Shown here: piece by piece, positions 25,101-33,488 of the stretch
How positions within the stretch are numbered: the first letter of the stretch is position 1
How the letters are laid out: each line of letters begins with the position of its first letter
NCBI GenBank assembly: GCA_017539165.1
Contig: JAFYHN010000027.1
Span: forward strand, 1-64,000
Direction: 5' to 3'
DNA: 64,000 nt
DNA from: Eubacterium sp.
GTDB taxonomy: Bacteria > Bacillota > Clostridia > Lachnospirales > Lachnospiraceae
Translations under genes and position numbers: made by a program
The notes under the pieces: generated by a model
What the model was told of the DNA's origin: nothing
Databases searched by the model: none
Seen by the model: only the letters and a program-made list of their open reading frames with translations

Positions 25101-26686
25101 CAGGACAACCTGTTGGAAGAAGTAAGATCGATGTGGCGGTAGATGCGGCACTTGAAGCGGTAAATAATCTGTCGAAGGATGACTATGTCGGTGTTCTTAC
25201 ATTCAGTGATAATTTTTCGTGGAGACAAAATATTGTCAAGGCTGAGGATAAGAATGCTATAAAGTCAGCTATAGAAGGAATCGGAATACAGGGCGGAACT
25301 ACTATCAAGCCCGGACTCACTGAGGCGGCAGAGCAGATTGCCAAGGTTGATGCAGGAGTAAAGCATATACTTCTTCTCACTGACGGTGAAGGTGAAACCA
25401 AAGATTTCAATGATGTTACGAAGTATATAAATGATAACAATATAACAATGTCGACTATCGCGGTCGGATCGGATTCTGATACTGTACTACTTGAAAAGCT
25501 GGCCGCAGACTGTGATGGTAGATATTATTATTCGGATTCCTCAACTGATGTTCCGAAGATATTCGTTGAAGAGATATATCTCTCAGGGGACACGTACTTC
25601 AAAAATGGTGACTTTGCGCTGAGTGTTAATACGTCAAATGAACTTGTTTCCGGACTATACTCAGAGGGTATTCCTCATATTTCGTCATATATAGCAACTA
25701 CTGCAAAACCAGAATGTCGTGAGATAATCGGAACGAGTGAAGAAGATCCGCTGCTGGCGTGCTGGCAATACGGACTCGGAAGTACTGTAGCATGGACTAC
25801 AAATGCATCGGGAAGCTGGGCTTCTGACCTTGCGGGAATGCAGGATTATGCTGAGATGTGGAAACGTATACTTGACTATACCTGCATGGAAAGTGAGATA
25901 GGCAAGGATACGTTGAACGTGTATAAGCGAAGAGATAAGATAGAGGTTAAGTATCAGGCTTCCGAATATTCGGAGGATACAGTCGTTGAAGGAGTCTATA
26001 CTACTCCGGATGGTGAGACTAAAGAGCTGATCCTTTCTTCGGAAAATCCGGGAAGTTATTCTGCTACATTTTCGCCGGAAGGAATGGGACTATATGGAAT
26101 AAGCGTTAAAAGAATGGAAAAGGGTGAGATGGTTGCTGGTACAACAGCGATAGAAACTGTTCAATTCTCCGATGAGTATAGGCGCGATATATCAGATGCA
26201 GGATTCGTGAATTTTATCAATAGTCAGGGAAGAATGCTGGATGAGAATTCTAAGGTATTCACTAAGATAAAGGTTAAGGACAGAAGTAAGAAAGATATAT
26301 CGCTGATTCTTATCGTACTGTCAATCATCCTTCTGCTGATCGATATTTTCATCAGAAGATTCGATATTGCTGGTAAACTCAGATTCCGCAGAGCGTCTAA
26401 AAAGGCTGCTTCCAAACGTAGAAAAAAGACTGTTAAGTCTGTTAAGGAAAAAAAGGTCGAGACTGAGCAGGTTGCTGAGAAGGGCGCAGAAATAGAAAAT
26501 AAAAAGGAAAATGAAAAAGAAGCTTCAAAGGCAGAAGTAACGGTGGAAGACGTTTCGGATATTACGGTGGTGGAGAAGCCTTCAAAACCTGAAAAGACAA
26601 CAAAACGTAAGAAGAAGGAAGAACCGGAAACGACTCAGCTGGATACATCGGCACTTCTGAAAAAGAAGAGGGATAGAAACCTATAG
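22121..26686 (+). CDS. Giant BatA-like triple-VWA membrane protein with amidotransferase-like domain
   Basis: A 1521-residue protein. Residues 1-80 are the two-helix BatA N-terminal module (LVPLVFLVGVPIIIILYLL). A first von Willebrand A domain has its MIDAS at D96-x-S98-x-S100, and a central pair of transmembrane segments lies at about 573-622. A second VWA follows (D640-x-S642-x-S644), then a class I glutamine amidotransferase-like Rossmann domain at about 850-960 (GGGLIVTGGKESF), a third VWA (D980-x-S982-x-S984), and a last membrane helix near 1392-1412 with a Lys/Glu-rich cytosolic tail of 100 residues. It looks like two adjacent aerotolerance-type genes fused. The usual MoxR ATPase and DUF58 partners are not next to it. 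Function unknown; probably a surface-facing metal-dependent adhesion or chaperone platform. Confidence 0.8.
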   Translation: MTFGSLVPLVFLVGVPIIIILYLLKPKGIKKIIPSLMLWKEAERNERSATFARKLIRNILMFLEIAALLLLMFAAMSPAIKMGKSGYSEKTVIIIDTSGSMSFKMKGSGSTRFEQAILDAKDYVDMSSGEISIVTCGGRIQNEISSSRDKVRLKRVLSGLKPTDESGDISKTESVVESLDAKKVLILTDGDGAKSVETMAAKLGAEVRIYGESACNVGISQLSIRENEEGLYDIAMSYLVTGEGEAVFDVSLYDENDNLIEVRTVDTSEHDSNTILMLGKKISGNYVKAQLSSIRFKDTSKPDMQDGLDSDNTAYAVVDKVVDTECYLVGAGNIYFEKAYMAATGKTVVKTAVDSDIEDSEEYKIAIYDRADLVIKDLPRLVQGYRDEDSEKISGGMVTVKTGDLITDMADYTFGASDLNVLKTPDWAVPLMVVTGADGTEKTVAYYGEKNGIKIVVLGFDIRNSELPLMAEFPIFVADAVSFLSNDKMIQSTYISAGDSPGISHSVSKDAKITREDSPGFSDSAAYSHAGLYKISDTAEEYFVVRYPSEESDGSLSYESYSFAEKGGDGLRLSSLRWLCLLLALILLVIDWIIYAMRNRVGFGLDLSVRLGLILLILLALFGIRLPGRKKKTATIFVVDMSGSVLTRTGDMQEYLRSAISSKPEGEKYGIVTFGKDVITDQFVSDDELMDIASNPDPSETDIESAVKHAVSMIPDDSVGRIVVLTDGKETIGDIQNLQNLISEENIEICARMFEDTMAGDVYIEYVDMPDKMAVGDTYTMKVNVYSSYPTDAVLKVWNSSEVQEELNVSLSTGENTFVIKGTAGEAAIEQKRVTVEAAGDAVAENNSVIAASIVEAPRSVLLVSGLSEDSSGFEKLLKTLNVNLTVVSAINAPGTMMEMLNYKTIILDNVFISDMSESFVANLENYVKDYGGGLIVTGGKESFAPGGYRDTILDEILPVSMLPKGINEAPSLALVMVIDCSGSMSDSGTYSDSGQPVGRSKIDVAVDAALEAVNNLSKDDYVGVLTFSDNFSWRQNIVKAEDKNAIKSAIEGIGIQGGTTIKPGLTEAAEQIAKVDAGVKHILLLTDGEGETKDFNDVTKYINDNNITMSTIAVGSDSDTVLLEKLAADCDGRYYYSDSSTDVPKIFVEEIYLSGDTYFKNGDFALSVNTSNELVSGLYSEGIPHISSYIATTAKPECREIIGTSEEDPLLACWQYGLGSTVAWTTNASGSWASDLAGMQDYAEMWKRILDYTCMESEIGKDTLNVYKRRDKIEVKYQASEYSEDTVVEGVYTTPDGETKELILSSENPGSYSATFSPEGMGLYGISVKRMEKGEMVAGTTAIETVQFSDEYRRDISDAGFVNFINSQGRMLDENSKVFTKIKVKDRSKKDISLILIVLSIILLLIDIFIRRFDIAGKLRFRRASKKAASKRRKKTVKSVKEKKVETEQVAEKGAEIENKKENEKEASKAEVTVEDVSDITVVEKPSKPEKTTKRKKKEEPETTQLDTSALLKKKRDRNL

Positions 26687-26698
26687 GGGACGTTTGAA

Positions 26699-26735
26699 AA
26701 AAGGCTGATTCATGTGGCATGAATCGGCCTTTTAT
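26699..26735 (+). terminator. Strong intrinsic terminator after the VWA gene
   Basis: A 16-bp stem with a single G-T pair (26699-26714 with 26718-26733) closes a TGG loop. A-rich and T-rich flanks make it work in both directions. It isolates the jet-like operon. Confidence 0.8.
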
Positions 26736-26743
26736 GGTATAAT
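26735..26743 (+). promoter_or_regulatory. Extended -10 promoter of the jet-like operon
   Basis: TGGTATAAT directly abuts the terminator stem: an extended TGn plus perfect TATAAT. Transcription would start near 26750, about 30 bases before the ATG at 26782, which argues against the alternative TTG start at 26755. Confidence 0.6.
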
Positions 26744-26781
26744 GGACTGTACTTTTGTGTAACGAAAAGGATTATCGAGAC

Positions 26782-28332
26782 ATGGCTGAGAATTATGTGC
26801 TTATAGATGACATTATAAAAAACCATTCAGAGAGAATACTGAATCTCAGAAAGTTTTATCCTTTTTTTGTCGTGTCTCAGAATGCATTTACACAGTTTAA
26901 GGACGGTAGATACAAGGACCTTGATATGGGATATCTCTGTATGGCTATCCTCAGGTTCTTTATTAATGAGAACAGTTTTAATAACAGACCGGTAAAGTAT
27001 GCGGAATACGAGAGATTCTGTCTTGATACGCTGAAGAGGGATTTTGGACAGAGCTTTCATGAAGATAAGGAAGAAGCCCGAGAGCTAGTAAGATATATAT
27101 TTGATAAGATAAATAATTACGGAAGGGCATTTGAACTAAGCTTTTTTGATCCTGCTGAGAAGAAGACAAAACTGGCGAGAGTCAGACTTCTGGACAGCAA
27201 TGTCAGAGAAGATGAAGTTGTATACAGCATTACTGAAGACGGAATAGAGTTTTATCTGTCCACCAAGGAAGTAAGAGATGAAAGCCGGATAAATATGGAT
27301 CAGCTTCTTCTGGAGAAGATGATCAAAGCGGAAAACTTCCGTGGCGGAATAGATGTTATAGAGAGAATAAATATTGAAGTTAACGCTCTTGAGAAGAGAA
27401 GGGAAGAGGTTGTCGGAATCCTTCTTACGGACGTTCATGCCGGAACCCAGGCAGTTGATGACTATATAGACAGAACGGCAGTCTGGTTTGCAGAGGAGAA
27501 GAAGTCATTTGCAAGAAGCAGGGATCTCGTTGACAGAGCGGTTGCGAGAATGAAGTTCGGTGGAGAAACTAGATCTGTATCAGATATTACAAGACTTCAG
27601 ACTATGCTGAAGCAGACTATTGAGAATCACAGCAGGCTTATAGCTTCTACGGCAGAGCTCACAAGGTTCTCGGATGAGATGGTAAGAAGAAACAGGACAA
27701 GGAGTCTGAAGGCTGCATTTGATTTCGAAGGATTCCTGCGAAGAGTGACTGAGGCAGACAGTCCGGAGATGATGAGCGAGATAATCCTGCCATTTGTTCT
27801 TCCTGTGAGAAGAAAGAGCTTCGCGATATCTGCAATCGATAACCTGGTACTGACCAAGACAGGCGAGTCGATGCAAGGAGAGAAGAAGGAAGTAGTAAAG
27901 GCAGATCTTAACTTCAGATATGAAGATGAGCTTCTGGCGGATATGGTCGGCGAGAATTTTGCCAAGCTGTTTACTGAGCTGCTTGGAAGAATCAGAAGAT
28001 GGGGCAAACTTACGCTTAAGGAGTATCTTGCAATACTTGAAGTTAAGTTTGGAAAGGATGTATATCAGAACAGAGACTTATACTCGTTTCTGACACATCT
28101 GGCTGAGAAGGAATACTATGATATGGAGAAGGTTCTGAGTGATGCAGAAACCTTCCTGGAAGATGCGGTGATCAAGTTCGCAAATGAGGACATTTTACAG
28201 AGTTACAGTGATATCAAGTTCAGGCTTGTTTTCCCTGATGCAAATGAAGAAGATCTGATAACTCTGGAGAATGAAGACGGAGATTCCGTTGCGGAACTCT
28301 CAAACATCACTATTATGCAGGAGATGGATTGA
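26782..28332 (+). CDS. jetA: JetA-like (MukF/kleisin-like) subunit of a Wadjet/Mks-type SMC complex
   Basis: A 516-residue protein whose sequence fits the Wadjet JetA family (the former DUF5716 group), the kleisin of MukF-like condensins. The N-terminus is winged-helix-like (LRKFYPFFVVSQNAFTQFKD), the middle is helical with long amphipathic stretches around residues 190-330, and the C-terminus again looks like a winged helix that would contact the SMC head. It should be cytosolic and DNA-associated. It is first in a three-gene operon, and its stop is two bases from the next start. The family call is made by recall of sequence style and operon order, not by a search. Confidence 0.75.
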   Translation: MAENYVLIDDIIKNHSERILNLRKFYPFFVVSQNAFTQFKDGRYKDLDMGYLCMAILRFFINENSFNNRPVKYAEYERFCLDTLKRDFGQSFHEDKEEARELVRYIFDKINNYGRAFELSFFDPAEKKTKLARVRLLDSNVREDEVVYSITEDGIEFYLSTKEVRDESRINMDQLLLEKMIKAENFRGGIDVIERINIEVNALEKRREEVVGILLTDVHAGTQAVDDYIDRTAVWFAEEKKSFARSRDLVDRAVARMKFGGETRSVSDITRLQTMLKQTIENHSRLIASTAELTRFSDEMVRRNRTRSLKAAFDFEGFLRRVTEADSPEMMSEIILPFVLPVRRKSFAISAIDNLVLTKTGESMQGEKKEVVKADLNFRYEDELLADMVGENFAKLFTELLGRIRRWGKLTLKEYLAILEVKFGKDVYQNRDLYSFLTHLAEKEYYDMEKVLSDAETFLEDAVIKFANEDILQSYSDIKFRLVFPDANEEDLITLENEDGDSVAELSNITIMQEMD

Positions 28333-28333
28333 C

Positions 28334-29059
28334 ATGGAAAAAAGTCTTGAAAAAGCACTTGATATATATAGCGTTCTGGCGGCGGGCAGAACAGTTTCGA
28401 GAGAAGATAAGGAGACTGCAGATCTGTACAATGATTTCTATTCGGATTCTGAAGTATATGATATTACAACGGGTCTTCTCGACAGACTTAATCTTAAGCT
28501 TTATGAGCATAACGAAACTCTTTTTGTAAGTGCCGGTACTGGAAATAAAGTTTTTGGATATACAAATGATGACCTGAAGAAGCTTCTGAATCTCAGACTT
28601 AACAGGGAGCTTTATCTTGTTTACTTTATCGCATATCAGATTCTTTTGGAGTTCTACAAAACGTCTGATACATATCAGGTCAAGGATTATATCAGAGTAG
28701 ATGAACTGATAGATGATATAACAAAGTCTCTGAAGAAGATAAATGACGAGACAGCGGTTTATTCTGAGGATGATCTGGATGACAGTTCATTCAGAACAGT
28801 TGCAATCCTCTGGGATTCTCTTCCTCCGATGATATCAGAGGATAAAGACAGGACCAAGGCATCACGTGGATCCAGGATAGGTTACGTGAAGCTGACAGCG
28901 AATTTCCTCAATACTGAAAAGATACTGACCGTGGTAGATGACAGATTATATCCGACAGACAGATTTCATGCCATAGCAGAGAACTATTTTGAGGATAACG
29001 GAAGTGCCATACAGGACATGATGAAACATTTGGAGGTAACCACAGATGCCGAGCATTAA
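28334..29059 (+). CDS. jetB: JetB-like (MukE-like) subunit
   Basis: A 241-residue acidic protein of the type found between JetA and JetC genes (DUF6063-like), taking the MukE place in the complex: a small winged-helix partner that binds the kleisin. GGAGATGGA lies before the ATG; the gene overlaps jetC by 14 bp, so the two are translationally coupled. No catalytic motif is visible, as expected for MukE-type subunits. Its identity rests on size and position more than on motifs. Confidence 0.7.
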   Translation: MEKSLEKALDIYSVLAAGRTVSREDKETADLYNDFYSDSEVYDITTGLLDRLNLKLYEHNETLFVSAGTGNKVFGYTNDDLKKLLNLRLNRELYLVYFIAYQILLEFYKTSDTYQVKDYIRVDELIDDITKSLKKINDETAVYSEDDLDDSSFRTVAILWDSLPPMISEDKDRTKASRGSRIGYVKLTANFLNTEKILTVVDDRLYPTDRFHAIAENYFEDNGSAIQDMMKHLEVTTDAEH

Positions 29060-32000
29060 CCGCATCAGAGTTAACAACGTAAAATATAATTTCGGTACTC
29101 AGGGATATGATGATTTCTCCATGAGAATGTACGGAAGAAATACTCTGTATGATCTTGCTAACGGTGGTGGTAAGAGTGTTCTTATGCTGCTCCTTATGCA
29201 GAATCTTATTCCAAACTGTACGCTGGATGATAAGCAGCCTATAGAGAAACTCTTCAGAGATCCGAGCAATACAGTTATACATTCTCTTGTTGAGTGGAAG
29301 CTGGATGAATGTGATATCAAGGACGGATTCCGATTCATGACTACCGGATTCGCTGCAAAGAAGGCGGCGCTTTCCGGAGAAGAAACTGATGACGGAACTG
29401 CAAAGATAGAGTACTTCAATTATGTTATCTTTTACAGAGACTACAATAAGAATGATATCATCAATCTTCCTCTGGATAAGAATAACGAGCATATATCATA
29501 TAAAGCACTCAGAAACTATCTTCATGACCTTTCAAGAAATGACAAGAATATGATGGTATACATATTCGATAGAAAGGGTGAGTATCAGAGATTTATCGCA
29601 GGATATGGACTTCTCGAAAGCCACTGGGAGATAGTCAGAGGAATCAATAAGACAGAGGGACATGTCAGAACTTATTTTGAGACCAATTATAAAACTACTC
29701 GAAAGGTAGTAGAAGATCTTCTGATAGAGGAGATCATAGAGAAGGCTTATCAGACAAAAACAGAACGTGAATCTGATAAGACTGAGAGTACTGTAAATCT
29801 TCTTATGACGATTCAGGATGAGCTCAGAACTCTTGCTGAAAAGAAGAGAGATATACAGATGTATGATCATGAGAAGGAACTTCTCCAGCTTCTCATAGAT
29901 CGTATTGAATCATTTATGGATCTGTATCAGCAGCAGGATGATATAGCTTCCGAATGTGCTTCTCTTTATGCAGCCATAAAGAAAGAGATGGAGAATTATG
30001 AGGAAAAACTTGAAGAGCTGAGACAGAGTACGTCGGATGCACAGGTTTATATAGATTCCTGTCTTGAAACTCTTTCGGTACTCAAGATCGTTCGCGAACT
30101 AGATGAACTGAAGAAGAGAGAGAATCTGATAAGCGAGATAGAGAACGAGATAGAAGTTGTAAATAGTGAGCTCGAGCAGAAGGAGAAGAGCTATAAAGAG
30201 CGTATGGCTGTAAGCTATTATACGGAGCTTAAGAGATACCGTATGGAGCTTGAAGGACTGACTGCAGATAAAGACAGAAATCTGTCTGGTGAACCGGATA
30301 TTGAGACTGTCGTAGCTGCTATCAAAAAACTTATAGACAGAAAACTTGCAGGGCTGGAAGGAAAGTATCTTCCGACTCAGGCAAAACTGAATGAAACAAA
30401 GACAGAAAAAGAAAAAGTCCGTAAAGAATGTGCAGAAGCCGAGACGGAAATAGTCGTAACTGACAGCAGACTGGATTATCTATCAGGTGATACGGATGAA
30501 CTGAACAAGGAGATGGCTGAGCTTCAGGGGAAACTTAAAGCTCAGGAAATAGGGGCTCCAATCGACAGGATAGCAAAACTTCAGGAGAAAGCAGGCGGAA
30601 TAGAAAAGGCTATTCAGAATGCGGCTGAGAAGATAGAGGCACTTGGTAAGACTAAAAGAGAATGCGAAGATACTATAAGGGAGAAGGATGCAGAGCTGAA
30701 GCTTATGAGGGAGTCAGAGCAGACTCTTGAAAAAGCTGCAGAAGAGTACAGGAATATCAAAGACAGATTCTCATCCATCTGCAGTATCTACACAGCTTCT
30801 CCTGTTGCAGAACCTGAAAAGGTTGTTGAAAATATAGAAGAGAAGATAACCGAAACCGTTGTAAATATTTATAAGCTTAAAGAAACACTTGCGGATTATG
30901 AGAAGGAAAGAAATGATATAAATGACGGAAGACTTATAAGACCTACAAAGTCTTTAAGTGAGGTCAGAGAATATATAACAACAAGACATGGCATGGATGC
31001 TATGTTTGGTATTGATTATATAGCTGCTCTTCCGGACGAATTAAAGGAACAGTATCTAAACAGAATTCCTTCGCTTCCGTACGGAATCATAGTTAGTGAT
31101 CTGGCAGGTCTTATGGATGATGCCGGACTTATGGAGCTGGATATAGATCAGGAGATAACTCTTTACGACAAAGAGGAGCTGAGCGAGATAACGACTCCGG
31201 TCGGAATCGGAATGGAAAGCGTCAGAAGGAAGAAAGAATTCTTCACCGATCCAAAGATAAAAGAACTGAAGATCGGAAAACTTGAACTTGAACTAAAGAA
31301 TCTGGATGAAGAATTGAAGTCGAAACAGCGTATGCTTGATACGTTTTATGAGGACCTGGATTTTGTAAGAGATATTCTCAGCAGAGATCTGAAGATGTCA
31401 GAGCAGAATCTTGAAACTCTAAGAATCGAGATCAGAGCAGCGGAGAAAGCAGAAAGAGATTCTGAAGATAAGATAGCCGGATGTGAGAGAGAGATAACAG
31501 CGGTTGAAGAAGAAAGGCAGAAAGCTAAACTTCTGATGGAAGATTGCATCTCTGATATAACAGAGCTGAATTCTATGGCTGCACTCGAAGAGAAGATAGA
31601 TTCTTTTGAACGTGAGAGAAGAGAGCTTCTTAATCAGAAGAGAGGACTTGAAGCCAGACTTGGAAGATCAAGAAATAGATTCTCAGAATTGGAGATAAAT
31701 GAAAAAGAACAGGAAGCTGTTCTCAATTCGATAAAAACACAGATTGACAATCTTAATTCGGTATGGGAGAACAAGTATTCCATATATTATACGGAGAGAG
31801 ATGATTACAGAGAGATAAATGCGGATATGTCAGAATTGGAGAGGACATTTGCCGCATTACAGGAGAAGGACGGAAGCAGTAGAATGGCTCTCGAGAGAGA
31901 AAAACTGCTGCGTGATACACTGAATTCCAACATCGAAAGACTTAAGTCTGAGATAAAGAAGATGGGTGTAGATATCAATCTGCTCAGTGAACTGGACAGA

Positions 32001-33440
32001 CAGGAGAAACTTCAACCTGTAAGCCAGGATATTCTGGAGACTCTTAAGGCTGAAACAGATAGTCTGATCCGTAAGAAGGAAAGACTGATAAATAATGCTG
32101 AGGGAGTAAGGACTGAGAAGGCTCGTCTGGAAGGAAGTACGGAGTACGCAAAGAGAAGACTTGCGGAAGAATTCGGAGAAGCTTCACTTCAGAAAGCAGA
32201 TGAGATAAACTGTGAGGATATCAATTCTGAGATTCAGAATGCAGAGAGAATCCTGAAGGAGAAGAAGGAACTCTACAGCAAAGCAGTCAAAGAACTGAAG
32301 GAGTATGAGAATCGTGGTAATTCCTATGAGGATGTCCTTCAGATGCTGACAAGGATCATAGATAAGAGTTCTGTAGATGTAGATCAGGCTGTTCCGGCTG
32401 AAAGCACGGAAAATGTCAGAGAAATATTTGACCGGAAGCTCTATGTATGGGACAAGATATCCAAGGATATCGAGCGCGCCAAGGCAGATATGCTGAAGGT
32501 TAAGCTAAGAGTCTGTGATTCACTTACAAACATGAGTGTATTTGAGCTTGCAGCATCTATAAGAGATGATGTAAGTATCCCTGATACTAAGGATGAAGCT
32601 GGAAGTCTTCTTGAAAGACTGAACGATGTAGTAAGTATCATAACTCTTGAACAGGGAAGAATAGAGAAGAGTCTCACGAATATGCAGCAGCTCAGAGATA
32701 ACTTCATCGATGAATGTATCGAGCGCTGTCTGGATGTTAAGAGTGAGCTTGATAAGCTTACGAGACTTTCTGAGATCAATCTGGATAATGAGAAGATCCA
32801 GATGATCAGACTTACTATTCCATATGTCAAGGATGATCTTATCAAGTCAAGAATGTCGGATTATATCGATAAGCTGGTTGAAGAGGTTGATAAGAAAGAT
32901 ACTGACAGTGAGAGACAAAAACTTCTGAATATGGCACTCTCAATGAAGAAGATGTTCTCGGTCATAGTTACCGATATGTCCAAGATAAAACTTATGCTGT
33001 ATAAGCGAGAAAGGATCAAGGAACAGAGCCGATACCTCAGATATGAGGAGGCGGTTGGAAGTACTGGTCAGTCTCAGGGTATCTACATACAGTTTCTGAT
33101 ATCAATAATCAATTATATAGCAGGAATGTATACAGTATATGATAGTGGCTCAAGGTCGAAGACATTGTTTATAGATAACCCATTCGGTGCTGCGAAGGAT
33201 ATCTATATATGGGAGCCAATCTTCAAGTTACTGGAGGAGAATAAGTGTCAGCTTATAGTTCCGGCCAGAGGAGCTACTCCGGAGATAACGGGAAGGTTCG
33301 ATATCAACTATGTTCTCGGTCAGCAGATGACCGGAAAGAGAACAACTACTGTCGTAGTTGACTACAGCAGTAAGACAAAGGGAGAAGAGATGGAGTACAA
33401 GGAGCTTGATTTTGAGCAGGCGACATTTGACTTCGTTTAA
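29046..33440 (+). CDS. jetC: JetC-like SMC/MukB-type ATPase
   Basis: A 1464-residue SMC-like ATPase. The N-terminal head carries Walker A ANGGGKS at residues 38-44. Two long coiled coils (about 260-620 and 750-1240, rich in Glu, Lys and Leu heptads) flank a globular hinge near 640-730 (TTRHGMDAMFGIDYIA). The C-terminal head has the ABC signature-like GSTGQSQG near 1338 and Walker B LFIDNP with D1377; the residue after it is Asn (N1378), where MukB and SMC proteins have the catalytic Glu. Such proteins extrude or compact DNA loops; with JetD they cleave small circular plasmids. Here JetD is missing, which makes defence function uncertain. Confidence 0.85.
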   Translation: MPSINRIRVNNVKYNFGTQGYDDFSMRMYGRNTLYDLANGGGKSVLMLLLMQNLIPNCTLDDKQPIEKLFRDPSNTVIHSLVEWKLDECDIKDGFRFMTTGFAAKKAALSGEETDDGTAKIEYFNYVIFYRDYNKNDIINLPLDKNNEHISYKALRNYLHDLSRNDKNMMVYIFDRKGEYQRFIAGYGLLESHWEIVRGINKTEGHVRTYFETNYKTTRKVVEDLLIEEIIEKAYQTKTERESDKTESTVNLLMTIQDELRTLAEKKRDIQMYDHEKELLQLLIDRIESFMDLYQQQDDIASECASLYAAIKKEMENYEEKLEELRQSTSDAQVYIDSCLETLSVLKIVRELDELKKRENLISEIENEIEVVNSELEQKEKSYKERMAVSYYTELKRYRMELEGLTADKDRNLSGEPDIETVVAAIKKLIDRKLAGLEGKYLPTQAKLNETKTEKEKVRKECAEAETEIVVTDSRLDYLSGDTDELNKEMAELQGKLKAQEIGAPIDRIAKLQEKAGGIEKAIQNAAEKIEALGKTKRECEDTIREKDAELKLMRESEQTLEKAAEEYRNIKDRFSSICSIYTASPVAEPEKVVENIEEKITETVVNIYKLKETLADYEKERNDINDGRLIRPTKSLSEVREYITTRHGMDAMFGIDYIAALPDELKEQYLNRIPSLPYGIIVSDLAGLMDDAGLMELDIDQEITLYDKEELSEITTPVGIGMESVRRKKEFFTDPKIKELKIGKLELELKNLDEELKSKQRMLDTFYEDLDFVRDILSRDLKMSEQNLETLRIEIRAAEKAERDSEDKIAGCEREITAVEEERQKAKLLMEDCISDITELNSMAALEEKIDSFERERRELLNQKRGLEARLGRSRNRFSELEINEKEQEAVLNSIKTQIDNLNSVWENKYSIYYTERDDYREINADMSELERTFAALQEKDGSSRMALEREKLLRDTLNSNIERLKSEIKKMGVDINLLSELDRQEKLQPVSQDILETLKAETDSLIRKKERLINNAEGVRTEKARLEGSTEYAKRRLAEEFGEASLQKADEINCEDINSEIQNAERILKEKKELYSKAVKELKEYENRGNSYEDVLQMLTRIIDKSSVDVDQAVPAESTENVREIFDRKLYVWDKISKDIERAKADMLKVKLRVCDSLTNMSVFELAASIRDDVSIPDTKDEAGSLLERLNDVVSIITLEQGRIEKSLTNMQQLRDNFIDECIERCLDVKSELDKLTRLSEINLDNEKIQMIRLTIPYVKDDLIKSRMSDYIDKLVEEVDKKDTDSERQKLLNMALSMKKMFSVIVTDMSKIKLMLYKRERIKEQSRYLRYEEAVGSTGQSQGIYIQFLISIINYIAGMYTVYDSGSRSKTLFIDNPFGAAKDIYIWEPIFKLLEENKCQLIVPARGATPEITGRFDINYVLGQQMTGKRTTTVVVDYSSKTKGEEMEYKELDFEQATFDFV

Positions 33441-33488
33441 GGTGACATAGGTTAAAGGTGTGAAGAAGTATCGAGGTATAAACTATAA

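Noticed and set aside
26755..26781. TTG start of the JetA-like protein
   Set aside because: It lies within a few bases of the predicted transcription start and has no binding site; the ATG at 26782 fits better.
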